A DNA stretch of 64,000 nucleotides from Rhodobacterales bacterium RIFCSPHIGHO2_02_FULL_62_130 (GTDB taxonomy: Bacteria > Pseudomonadota > Alphaproteobacteria > Rhodobacterales > Rhodobacteraceae), in NCBI GenBank assembly GCA_001828855.1, contig MHZT01000001.1:186001-250000 (forward strand), in the 5' to 3' direction. The position numbers and the translations under genes are program-made. Positions within the stretch are counted from its first letter, which is position 1. The number at the start of each line of letters is the position of its first letter. This document shows positions 54,739 through 63,216 of this stretch, piece after piece. The notes beneath the pieces are model-generated. The model had not been told where the DNA came from. It saw only the letters and a list, made by a program, of their open reading frames with translations, and searched no databases.

Positions 54739-56166
54739 TCAACTGACGACGAGTTCCGTCATCATCCCTGTCGCCATGTGGTAAAGGTGGTGGCAATGCA
54801 GATACCAAGATCCGGCCTTGTCCAGATCAACCGCCACCGTCACCATGCCTTGCGGCGGCACGATCACCACGTCGCGCATCGGTCCGGCAAAGCGGCCCAT
54901 CCCGACATCGACGATCTGGAAGTGATGTCCATGCAGGTGCATCGGGTGCATCATCATGGTGGGGTTCATGAACATCAGCTCGATCCGGTCACCGATCTTG
55001 CCTTGCAGGGGCGTGTGTTCGCCATGCACCGCGCCGTTGATCGTCCAGCGATAATTCGCGCCTTCGCCCAGCATCAGGTGTTCGGAGCGGGTGGGGGCGC
55101 GGTCGGGCAACGGTTTGGCCGCGCGCAGGGCCGCGTCAAGGCGGGTGTCCAGATAGGCGCTGGCCGTTTCGGCATCATGCGCCTGCCGCGTCACGGCAGC
55201 CCCGGCGGTGGCAAGGATGATGCCGGTGCGGCGGGTCGATGCCTCAAGCTGGGCAAAGACCGGATAGGCACCGCCGCCCGCCGGAACTGTCAGCAGCAGG
55301 TCAAGCCGCTGACCTTGGGCGATGGGATAAGCGGCGGCGGAATAGGGCTGGCAGGGGCTGCCATCCACGGCGATGACCTGCGACGGCAAAGCCCCCGCAT
55401 CAATCCAGAACGCCGAGGCGGTGGCCCCGTTGATGATCCGAAGCCGCAGGGTGCTGGCAGGATCGACAGTGACAACCTCGGGGTCCGACAGGGTGCGGTC
55501 ATTGGCCAGAAAGGCATCATAGGCCACGTCATTGGCATGAACCATGCCTGTCATCATGGTCCCGCCTCCGCTGCCCGCGCCGCTGCCATGCCCCATCTGC
55601 GAATGATCCATGCCCGCCATGGCGCCACCGCCGTGCATCATAGATCCGCCCAAGCCCGCCATCACCTCTTCGGGGGTCTGGAAGGTGAAGTCGTGCAGCA
55701 TCAGCACCACCTCTTGCAGATTGCCCGCATCGGCCTCGACCGTGATCATCGGTGCGGCCAAAAGCAGTTGCTCGGTCATCTGGTGCGAATGCATCCAATG
55801 CGTGCCGGGGGTCAGCGCGAAATCGACTGTATCGGCGGCCCCTGCGGGCGTCTCGCCCCCGCCCGGATAGGCGCGGTCCGCACCCTCGGGGGCGAATATC
55901 TGCCCGTGCCAGTGCATGACCAGCCCCGCGTCGGTGTCATTCTGCACCTGTCCGGTAAACCGGTCCCCTTCCCGTGCGCGCAGGCCCGGTTTGCCATCCG
56001 GTCCGGTGATGCCGTAAACCGTGGCGGCCCTGCCCAAAACCTCGATCTGGCGCGGTGCCACCACCAAGGACGGAGATTGCGCCAAGGCAGGCCGGACCAC
56101 ACCCGCCATCGACAGCGCAGAGGCTCCGGCCAGAAAACTGCGGCGGGTGGGGTGCAAAAGGCGCAT
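54739..56166 (-). CDS. Tat-exported multicopper oxidase (CueO/laccase-like)
   Basis: A 475-residue periplasmic oxidase. The N-terminus has a Tat signal (TRRSFLAGASAL). All copper motifs are visible: MHWHG, HWMHSHQ, HPMHLHGHHF and the T1/T3 block HCHHLYHMATGMM. Between them lies a Met/His-rich loop (SMMHGGGAMAGMDHSQ then MGHG...GGGTMMTGM), as in copper-tolerance oxidases such as CueO. It probably oxidises Cu(I) or phenolics. It sits between the caspase 1 unit and the HtrA-like gene, divergent from the latter; the 183-base gap likely holds both promoters. Confidence 0.9.
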   Translation of the reverse strand: MRLLHPTRRSFLAGASALSMAGVVRPALAQSPSLVVAPRQIEVLGRAATVYGITGPDGKPGLRAREGDRFTGQVQNDTDAGLVMHWHGQIFAPEGADRAYPGGGETPAGAADTVDFALTPGTHWMHSHQMTEQLLLAAPMITVEADAGNLQEVVLMLHDFTFQTPEEVMAGLGGSMMHGGGAMAGMDHSQMGHGSGAGSGGGTMMTGMVHANDVAYDAFLANDRTLSDPEVVTVDPASTLRLRIINGATASAFWIDAGALPSQVIAVDGSPCQPYSAAAYPIAQGQRLDLLLTVPAGGGAYPVFAQLEASTRRTGIILATAGAAVTRQAHDAETASAYLDTRLDAALRAAKPLPDRAPTRSEHLMLGEGANYRWTINGAVHGEHTPLQGKIGDRIELMFMNPTMMMHPMHLHGHHFQIVDVGMGRFAGPMRDVVIVPPQGMVTVAVDLDKAGSWYLHCHHLYHMATGMMTELVVS

Positions 56167-56349
56167 CGCGGACTCCGATAAAGTGTTCGTTGCCAACATA
56201 GGTGCATTGGCCGAAAAGTGGCAGGCGATAACGTCGCAGGGTGATCACATGCGCGCGACTGCATGGATGGCTTTCATGACGGTCTTTGTCACGGGATCAT
56301 CGCGGGCGGGCCGGATAGCCTGCAGGGGATCGAAGTAACGAGGTTTCCC

Positions 56350-57654
56350 ATGCCCGCCCGCCTTTTGCCTGCTGTTCTGCTGTCATTGTCGATGCTGTCC
56401 TTGCTGGTTCTGGTATCGGCCAAGCCCGCCCCCGCCGCCGAGGCCCCGCTGGAGCAGGCGCTGGCGGCGCTGTTCACCGTCCACACCGCCGATGCCGAAG
56501 ACCGCTTTCTGGGGTCGGCCTTTCTGTGGGGCGACGGCACGGTGGCGGTGACCAACGCGCATGTCGTTGGCGATGCAACCGAAGTGCGGCTGACCGATGC
56601 GCGCGGGCGCGAAGAGATCGGGCTGGTAATCGGCAAGGATGCCGTGCGGGATGTGGCGGTGATCTCGGTTGCCACGGGGCGGCAGGGCTTGGCCTTTGGT
56701 GCGGCGCCCGCCTTGGGGGCCGAGGTCTGGGCGCTGGGTGCGCCTTTGGGGATCGAGTTTACCGTGACCGAAGGCCGTGTGTCTGCGCTGGCCCGTCAGG
56801 TCGAAGCGGCGGTGCCGATCCTGATGCTGCAACATGACGCCGCGGTGAATCCCGGATCGTCGGGCGGGCCTTTGGTGGATGATAGCGGCGCGCTGGTGGG
56901 GATGAACAGCCAGATTGCCGATGGCAGCCGGATGTTCGTGGGCATCGCCTATGCCATTCCTGCGGATGATCTGTCCCGAATCGTGACGGGTCTGATCGAC
57001 GAAACCCTGCTGCCGCTGCCCGAACTGGGCCTGACGGCGCGCCCCGTGGACCGTCAGCTTGCCGCTGCCTTGGGAATAGATGCCAGCGGCTTGCTGGTGG
57101 ATGGCGTGACCGAAGGCAGCCTTGCTGCGCTGGGTGGACTTCAGGCGGGCGATGTGGTGCTGGCGCTGGGTGGGCATGTCCTTGTGAAATCGGGCGATCT
57201 GGCCTTTGCAGTCGAGGCCGCCTTGCCCGATGGCGTGGCCGATGTGGCTGTGCTGCGGGCGGGTGAAAAGCTGCTGCTGTCGGTGCCGCTGCTGGCGGAT
57301 GATATGGCGTCAAACCTGAGCCTGCGCGATGTTTCGGGTGCTGTGCCGCAACGGGTGGCCAGCTATACGCTGGAAACCCTGGGGATGGTCCTGGGGGCAG
57401 ACGGGCTGGTGACAGCGGTCAATGAAAACTCGCCCGCGCTGTTTGCGGGGGTGGCCGAAGGCGACCGGATTGTAGCGGTCAATGGGGCGGTGACAGATCT
57501 GTCTGCCGTGACCATCGATGCGCCTGTGCTGCTGCTGTTGCAGGGGGAAACGGGGGCGACGCGGCATGTGCTGATCGACCCTTGGGCCACGGGCAAGACT
57601 ATTCGCCCTGTGGGCGGCGCGAATGTGCTTGACCCGGACGTGGTCGTGTTCTGA
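56350..57654 (+). CDS. HtrA/DegP-like serine protease with two PDZ domains
   Basis: A 434-residue envelope protease. An N-terminal hydrophobic segment (LLPAVLLSLSMLSLLVLVSA) exports or anchors it. The catalytic triad is His71 (TNAHVVGD), Asp101 (VRDVAVI) and Ser171 (NPGSSGGPL). Two PDZ domains follow (about 235-330 and 345-430, each with an LxxGDxVLA/I-type segment: LQAGDVVLALGG and VAEGDRIVAVNG). Its GSSGGP replaces the usual GNSGGP. It starts the plus-strand unit; the two-component genes follow after 24 bases. Confidence 0.92.
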   Translation: MPARLLPAVLLSLSMLSLLVLVSAKPAPAAEAPLEQALAALFTVHTADAEDRFLGSAFLWGDGTVAVTNAHVVGDATEVRLTDARGREEIGLVIGKDAVRDVAVISVATGRQGLAFGAAPALGAEVWALGAPLGIEFTVTEGRVSALARQVEAAVPILMLQHDAAVNPGSSGGPLVDDSGALVGMNSQIADGSRMFVGIAYAIPADDLSRIVTGLIDETLLPLPELGLTARPVDRQLAAALGIDASGLLVDGVTEGSLAALGGLQAGDVVLALGGHVLVKSGDLAFAVEAALPDGVADVAVLRAGEKLLLSVPLLADDMASNLSLRDVSGAVPQRVASYTLETLGMVLGADGLVTAVNENSPALFAGVAEGDRIVAVNGAVTDLSAVTIDAPVLLLLQGETGATRHVLIDPWATGKTIRPVGGANVLDPDVVVF

Positions 57655-57678
57655 CATTGGCAGAAAAGGGATTTGACC

Positions 57679-58368
57679 ATGGACCGCATCCTGATTGTCG
57701 AGGATGATAGTGAAACCGCCGAAGCCGTTGCCGCCGAAGTGCGCGGCCTTGGGCTGGAGCCGGTGATCAAGACCACGCTGGACGAGGGTATCGCGGCTTC
57801 GGCGCTTGATTTTCGCGTGATCGTGCTGGACCGTATGTTGCCCGGTGGCGACGGGGTCGAGGCAATTGCACGGATGCGGGCGGGTGGCGCGCGCGGTCTG
57901 ATCCTTGTGCTATCGGCGCTGGGGCGGGCGGCGAACCGCGTTGAAGGGCTTGAGAAGGGCGCCGATGACTACCTGCCCAAACCCTTCGAACCCGAGGAGT
58001 TGCGCGCCCGTCTGCGCGCGCTGTTGCGGCGCGGCACGATGCAGGTGCTGGACAATGACCTGCTGGCCTTCGGCGATCTGGAAATCCGCCTGAAGGCGCG
58101 CACGGTGCATGTCAAGCGCGGCCATGTCGCGGTCAGCCCCAAGGAATTTGAACTGCTGACCTATTTTGCCCGCAACGCGGGGCAGGTGGTGACGCGGATG
58201 CAACTGCTGGAAAACGTCTGGAAGCTGCATTTTGATCCCGGCACCAATGTGGTGGATGTGCATGTGGGCCGTTTGCGCCGCAAGCTGGAGGAGGCGGGGT
58301 CGCAGGCGATCCAGACCGCGCGCGGCGAGGGCTATGTCTTTGCGCCGCTGGCGGGTGCGGTGATTTGA
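57679..58368 (+). CDS. OmpR/PhoB-family response regulator
   Basis: A 229-residue transcription regulator. Receiver domain: MDRILIVEDDSETAEAV (acidic pair), phosphoacceptor Asp51 in VIVLDRMLPGGDG, Ser/Lys in LSALG and LPKPFEPEEL. Winged-helix C-terminus: RARTVHVKRGHVAVSPKEFELLTYF and VVDVHVGRLRRKLE. Likely controls the surrounding envelope genes with its histidine kinase. The stop TGA overlaps the kinase's TTG start. Confidence 0.95.
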   Translation: MDRILIVEDDSETAEAVAAEVRGLGLEPVIKTTLDEGIAASALDFRVIVLDRMLPGGDGVEAIARMRAGGARGLILVLSALGRAANRVEGLEKGADDYLPKPFEPEELRARLRALLRRGTMQVLDNDLLAFGDLEIRLKARTVHVKRGHVAVSPKEFELLTYFARNAGQVVTRMQLLENVWKLHFDPGTNVVDVHVGRLRRKLEEAGSQAIQTARGEGYVFAPLAGAVI

Positions 58369-59732
58369 CGGCGGCCAAACCCCTTGCCGCCCGCGCAACC
58401 TTGCGGCTGGCGGCGGTGATGGCGCTGGCGGTGACCTTGCTTTCCCTGCTGGCGATGGGACTGCAATACCGGCTGGTGGAAACGCGGCTGATGGACGCCT
58501 CTCGCGCCCTGCTGACCGCCGATCTGAACGGCTTTGCCGCCCTTTATGAACAGCGCCGCATCATCGCGCTGCGTCAGGCCATCGATTACCGCGCGGCGGC
58601 GCATACGGGGGGCGAGATGTTGCTTCTGGCCGACCGCAAGGGCGTGGTTCTGGCCGGAACCGAACCCGCATGGCCCGAAGGTCTGACCAAGACCGGCGAA
58701 GGCTTTACGGCCGACGGGGCCGAGGTGTTTGTCAGGGGTGGCGAACGCTGGCTGGCGGTCGCGCGCGATCTGCCGGGGGGATTTCCCTTGCTGGTGGCGC
58801 GGTCGCTTGCGCCGGTCGATGCCACGCTGGCCAGTCTGCGGCGGGGCATGGCAGCCTTGGGGCTGGCCTTGCTCGCGGCGGGGGCGCTGGTGGGCTGGTT
58901 CGCGGCGCGCAGCGTCATGGGGCGGATCGGGCGGATCAACGCGCTGGCCGACAGGGTGGCGGCAGGCGAATTGTCGGCGCGGCTGGAGGGTGCGCGCTCG
59001 CATGACGAATTCGGCCTGCTGGAAACCCATGTTCACGCCATGCTGGACCGGATCGAGAACCTGAACCGCGCCACGCATCGCCTGTCTGACACCATCGCGC
59101 ATGAACTTCGCACGCCCCTGAACCGGATGACGCAGAAACTGGCGCGGATCGAGGGGCAGGATGATCTGGCCAATGATCTGAAATCCGAAATGCGCGCGGC
59201 GATCCGGGTGTTCGACTCGCTTCTGGACATCAGCCGCGCCGAGGCGGATCAGGGATCGGGCGGCGGGCTGGTTCCTGTCGATCTGTCGAGGGTGGCCCAA
59301 GAGGTATGGGAGCTTTATGAACCCTTGGCCGAGGACAAGGGCCTGCGCTGCACGCTGACCGTCGATCCCGATTGCCGCGTGCTGGGCGACCGCAATCTGA
59401 TCGCGCAGATGCTGTCGAACCTGCTGGATAATGCAATCAAATACTGTGCGGCGGGGGATGAGTTGCGGCTGATCCTGCAGGAAACGCCTGACCGTCACCT
59501 GCTGACCATCGCCGACACAGGGCCGGGCCTCCCGGACGAGATGAAGGATCAGGCCTTTGAACGCTTTGTCCGTGCCGACCGCGACAAGGATCGTGGAATC
59601 AAGGGCCACGGGCTGGGACTGGCGCTGGTGCGGGCGATTGCGGCGCGGCATGGGGCAAAACTGGGGCTGCCGCAGGTGGAAAAGGGGTTTGTGCTGGAAA
59701 TCGGCTGGCCTAAGCTATCCGCTGATCCCTAA
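58365..59732 (+). CDS. Sensor histidine kinase
   Basis: A 455-residue inner-membrane kinase. It appears to start at a TTG (58365) overlapping the response-regulator stop (TTGA); a later ATG would cut into the first helix. Domains: TM1 about 13-33, a periplasmic sensor loop about 34-155, TM2 about 159-178, HAMP, H-box SDTIAHELRTPLNRM, N-box NLLDNAIKY, G1 DTGPGLP and G2 GHGLGLALVRA. The stimulus is unknown; neighbours suggest envelope stress or copper. Confidence 0.94.
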   Translation: MTAAKPLAARATLRLAAVMALAVTLLSLLAMGLQYRLVETRLMDASRALLTADLNGFAALYEQRRIIALRQAIDYRAAAHTGGEMLLLADRKGVVLAGTEPAWPEGLTKTGEGFTADGAEVFVRGGERWLAVARDLPGGFPLLVARSLAPVDATLASLRRGMAALGLALLAAGALVGWFAARSVMGRIGRINALADRVAAGELSARLEGARSHDEFGLLETHVHAMLDRIENLNRATHRLSDTIAHELRTPLNRMTQKLARIEGQDDLANDLKSEMRAAIRVFDSLLDISRAEADQGSGGGLVPVDLSRVAQEVWELYEPLAEDKGLRCTLTVDPDCRVLGDRNLIAQMLSNLLDNAIKYCAAGDELRLILQETPDRHLLTIADTGPGLPDEMKDQAFERFVRADRDKDRGIKGHGLGLALVRAIAARHGAKLGLPQVEKGFVLEIGWPKLSADP

Positions 59733-59750
59733 AGGCCCGACCCGATTCCC

Positions 59751-61199
59751 ATGAAGAAACTGATCGTCTGCCTGACCCTGCTGGCAAGCTGTGCGGCATG
59801 GAACAAACCGCTGAACGAACCGCTGGACGGCGAGAATTTGGCATTGGTCGAGGTGACGCCCGAAAGCATCGGCGCGGGCGAGTTGTATGTCGGCCTTGCG
59901 TTTTCGGGCGGGGGGATGCGGGCTTCGGCCTTTGCCTATGGCATGCTGGAGGAATTGCGGGCGCAATCGGCGTTGACCGGCACGCCGGATGGCCTCTTGG
60001 ACAATGTGCGGCTGGTGTCTGGGGTTTCGGGCGGATCGGTGACGGCAGCGCAGTTCGGGCTTTACGGACCGCGCGGGATTGATGGCTACCGCGAAAACTA
60101 CCTGATCACCAATGCCGAGAAATACATGGCCAATTCGGCGCTTAATCCGGTTACGCTGGTCAAGGGGCTGTCGGGCGGGGCCAACGGGCGCAAGACCTTT
60201 GCCCGCTATCTGGACGAGGTGCTGTTCAAGGGCGCCACCTTTGGCGATCTGCGCGCGCGGTCCAAGATCAAGACATGGATCAACGCCACCGACATGGCGA
60301 ACAACACGCCCTTCCTGTTCAGCCCCGAAACCTTTGACGCGCTGTGTTCTGACCTGTCGCGCCTGCCGATCTCCGAGGCGGTGGCGGCCAGTGCGGCGTT
60401 TCCGCTGGTGTTCACGCCAGTGGTTTTGCAGGCGCATCAGGGCAAGTGCAATTACAAGGAACCCGATTGGCTGACCGCCGCCCGCAACAACCCCGAGGCC
60501 ACGGCGGCGATGAAGGCGCAGGGCCGCGCGCTGGAAAGCTATTCCAATGCGGAGCAGGTGAAATTCGTCAAGCTGCTGGATGGCGGCATCACCGACAACT
60601 TCGGCACCACGGGGCTTGCGGTGGAACGCGCCCGCGCGCAGGCGGCCTATGCCCCGATGACGCCGGAAGAGGCCGTGCGGATGAAGCGGATGCTGTTTCT
60701 GGTCGCAAACGCGGGGGTCGAGGCTGATTACGGCTGGACGCAAAAGATCGCGGGGCCAAGCGGGGTCGGCCTTGGCATGTCGATCGCTACGGCGTCGATG
60801 AGTGCCGCGACCCGCTCCGGCTATGACGCGATGCGCGGCGAATTGCGGCAATGGGAGGCCGAGTTGATCGAATGGCGTTGCAACCTTGCGTCCTCCGAAG
60901 TGCGGCGCTTGCGTGGCAGTCTGGACGGTTGGGATTGCACCGATCTGAAGATGTTCATCGGTCAGGCCAGCTTTGAAGGCGTGTCGCCCGAAATGCGCGC
61001 CAAGCTGAACAAGGTGCCGACGCGCCTGCGCCTGAAAACCGACGAGGTGGATCTGGTGATCGAGGCGGGTCGTCTGGCCACCCGCGCCTCGCCCGAATTC
61101 AACGGATTTCTGGCCTCGCTGGAGGGCAATGACGTGGATGCCCGCATCCAGAAAGGCATCGCGGCAGGCGGGCGCAGGCTGGCCCCTGTCAGCAACTGA
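59751..61199 (+). CDS. Patatin-like phospholipase lipoprotein
   Basis: A 482-residue lipid hydrolase. The start MKKLIVCLTLLASC is a lipoprotein signal with Cys14. The catalytic dyad elements are the oxyanion loop FSGGGMRASA, nucleophile Ser93 in GVSGGS and the Asp of LLDGGITDN. A long C-terminal part with paired Cys (RCNLASSE, DGWDCTDL) follows. Probably attached to the outer or inner membrane facing the periplasm. It follows the kinase by 18 bases, so it may be in the same transcript. Confidence 0.88.
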   Translation: MKKLIVCLTLLASCAAWNKPLNEPLDGENLALVEVTPESIGAGELYVGLAFSGGGMRASAFAYGMLEELRAQSALTGTPDGLLDNVRLVSGVSGGSVTAAQFGLYGPRGIDGYRENYLITNAEKYMANSALNPVTLVKGLSGGANGRKTFARYLDEVLFKGATFGDLRARSKIKTWINATDMANNTPFLFSPETFDALCSDLSRLPISEAVAASAAFPLVFTPVVLQAHQGKCNYKEPDWLTAARNNPEATAAMKAQGRALESYSNAEQVKFVKLLDGGITDNFGTTGLAVERARAQAAYAPMTPEEAVRMKRMLFLVANAGVEADYGWTQKIAGPSGVGLGMSIATASMSAATRSGYDAMRGELRQWEAELIEWRCNLASSEVRRLRGSLDGWDCTDLKMFIGQASFEGVSPEMRAKLNKVPTRLRLKTDEVDLVIEAGRLATRASPEFNGFLASLEGNDVDARIQKGIAAGGRRLAPVSN

Positions 61200-61307
61200 T
61201 CTGTCCCGATTTTTCTGCAAAAGACCCGGATCGCGCTTTTGGATGACAAGTGTCGTCACCCCGCGCGCAAGGCTTGCCTGATGCGTCAGGCTGGCTATCC
61301 TGACCGC

Positions 61308-63206
61308 ATGTTTGAACGCATTTGCCCTTTGGTTTTCAGTCTGATGCTGGCCGCGCCTTTTCCGGCCTTGGCCGAGGTGCGCGCGGTTCTGGTGGGGGTC
61401 AGCGATTATCTGGTGTTGGATGCCGATCTGAAAGGTCCGTCCTCTGATGTGGCACTGATGGCCACGGTTCTGGCCGCGCGGGGCGTGACGGATCAGGTCG
61501 CGCTGACCAGTGGCGGCACAGCGCCCACCAAAGCTGCTATCATGGCGGCATTGGACAAGGTGGCGGCGCGGTCCGTCGCAGGGGATACCGTGGTGTTCTA
61601 CTTTTCAGGCCATGGCGGCCAAGCCCCCGACCAAAGCGGCGATGAGGGCGGCGGCTATGACGAGATTTTCCTACCCGCCGATGCGGCTGGCTGGAAAGGC
61701 GCAATCGGCGCGGTTGAAAACGCCGTTCTGGACGATGAGTTGCAGGCTTGGGCGCAGCCCTTGCTGGCGCGCGGGGTGCAACTGGTCGGGCTGATCGACG
61801 CCTGCCATTCCGATACCGGCTTTCGTGCGGTCGGGCGCGGCGTGGCGCGTGGCTTGGGGGCAGAGGCTTTGGGCATCCCCGTCGATGCGGTGTCAGACAC
61901 AGGCCCGCAAGCCGTGCCTCTGGCGGGGGAGTTTGTGTTTCTCTATTCCTCGCAATCCGACCAGCGTTCGTTTGAATACGAGGTTGGCACATCGGGCGAA
62001 TGGCACGGGGCCTTTACCCTGAAGCTGGCCGAGGTGTTGCGGACCGCCACAGGGGCGTCGTGGGCGCAGGTCTTGGCGGCAACGGCGGATGGCATGATCC
62101 AAGGCCCCGTGCAGCAAATGCCCGATGGCGAAGGCCCTTTGCTGCAAAATGCAGTGTTCGGCATGGCGGCGCCCGCGCGCTTTCTGATCCGCGATGGGGC
62201 TGTGCAGGCTGGCCTGCTGCAAGGTCTGGCCGAGGGCGATCAGGTGGCTGTCTTTGCCGATGCCGCCGCTGGCCCTGAACTGGCCATGCTGCCCCTGACC
62301 CGCGTGACCGCGCGCGAGGCGCGATTTGACGGCGATCTGCCCCCGGATGCCGCTTGGGCCGAGGTGGCAATTCCCGCCGCCCCCGCTCCGCTTGCCCTTG
62401 CCCCCTCCGTGCGCCCCGACCCGTCGGACGGATTCGACTATTCCGCCTGGACCAAGATCTTGGGCGCAGGCCAGCCCGACGGAGATCTGGTCCCGATCCT
62501 GACCGGCGGGGAACTGGCGCTTGCGGGGCCGGACGGGGTGCTTGACCCGATGGGCGCAGGCTCGACCCCGCGCGTGCAACCCGTTGCGGGCGAAACGCAG
62601 GCCGAGGCTTTGGCGCGGGTGCTGGAAAACGCGGGCCATGCCCTGCGGCTGCGCAAAGTTCTGGCTGCCGTTGCGGGGCGGGGCCTGACGGGCAAGCCCG
62701 CGCTTTCTGTGAGGTGGCAGAGAAAACCGGCAGCGGTTGATGGTGCGGGGTGCACCCCCGCAGGCCCGCCCGCGCCCGTCGATCCCGCCCAAGGTCTGCG
62801 CCCCTGCGATCAGCTCTGGGCCGAGATCCGCAACAGCTCGGGCCGCGATCTGGACGTTTCTGTGCTGTATTTCAACGCCGATTTCACCATAGGCGCGGTT
62901 TGGCCAAGCCAAGGCCTGTCAAACCGTCTGGCCGCCGGTGAGGTGGCACGCGCCGGTGTGCAGATCGACCCGCAAACCACCGTCGGGCTTGAAGAAATCA
63001 TGGTGCTGGCGGTGCCTGTCGAAAATGGCAGCCCGCGCGTCGATCTGACCGCCTTGGCCAGCCCGACGCAGATGCGGGGCAGCACCGGACCGGCAAGCTG
63101 GATTTCCGACCATCTTGCAACAGAAGACCGAACCCGCGGGTTTTCGACCAGACCCGCCGCATTGAACATGGTGCGACAGCCGGTGCGGCTGTTGCCGGAC
63201 CCCTAG
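61308..63206 (+). CDS. Exported caspase-family (C14) protein 2
   Basis: A 632-residue paralogue of caspase protein 1. Signal peptide ICPLVFSLMLAAPFPALAE, then VRAVLVGVSDYLVLDADLKGPSSD, catalytic His102 in YFSGHGGQAP and Cys166 in IDACHSDT. Both proteins share GAVENA followed by DDE between them. The C-terminal part carries a similar DUF4384-like domain (WAEIRNSSGRDLDVSVLYFNADFTIGAVWP). Start at 61308; an in-frame ATG exists at 61281. It is 10 bases upstream of the trypsin-like gene, so they are translationally close. Confidence 0.87.
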   Translation: MFERICPLVFSLMLAAPFPALAEVRAVLVGVSDYLVLDADLKGPSSDVALMATVLAARGVTDQVALTSGGTAPTKAAIMAALDKVAARSVAGDTVVFYFSGHGGQAPDQSGDEGGGYDEIFLPADAAGWKGAIGAVENAVLDDELQAWAQPLLARGVQLVGLIDACHSDTGFRAVGRGVARGLGAEALGIPVDAVSDTGPQAVPLAGEFVFLYSSQSDQRSFEYEVGTSGEWHGAFTLKLAEVLRTATGASWAQVLAATADGMIQGPVQQMPDGEGPLLQNAVFGMAAPARFLIRDGAVQAGLLQGLAEGDQVAVFADAAAGPELAMLPLTRVTAREARFDGDLPPDAAWAEVAIPAAPAPLALAPSVRPDPSDGFDYSAWTKILGAGQPDGDLVPILTGGELALAGPDGVLDPMGAGSTPRVQPVAGETQAEALARVLENAGHALRLRKVLAAVAGRGLTGKPALSVRWQRKPAAVDGAGCTPAGPPAPVDPAQGLRPCDQLWAEIRNSSGRDLDVSVLYFNADFTIGAVWPSQGLSNRLAAGEVARAGVQIDPQTTVGLEEIMVLAVPVENGSPRVDLTALASPTQMRGSTGPASWISDHLATEDRTRGFSTRPAALNMVRQPVRLLPDP

Positions 63207-63216
63207 GGAGACCAGA

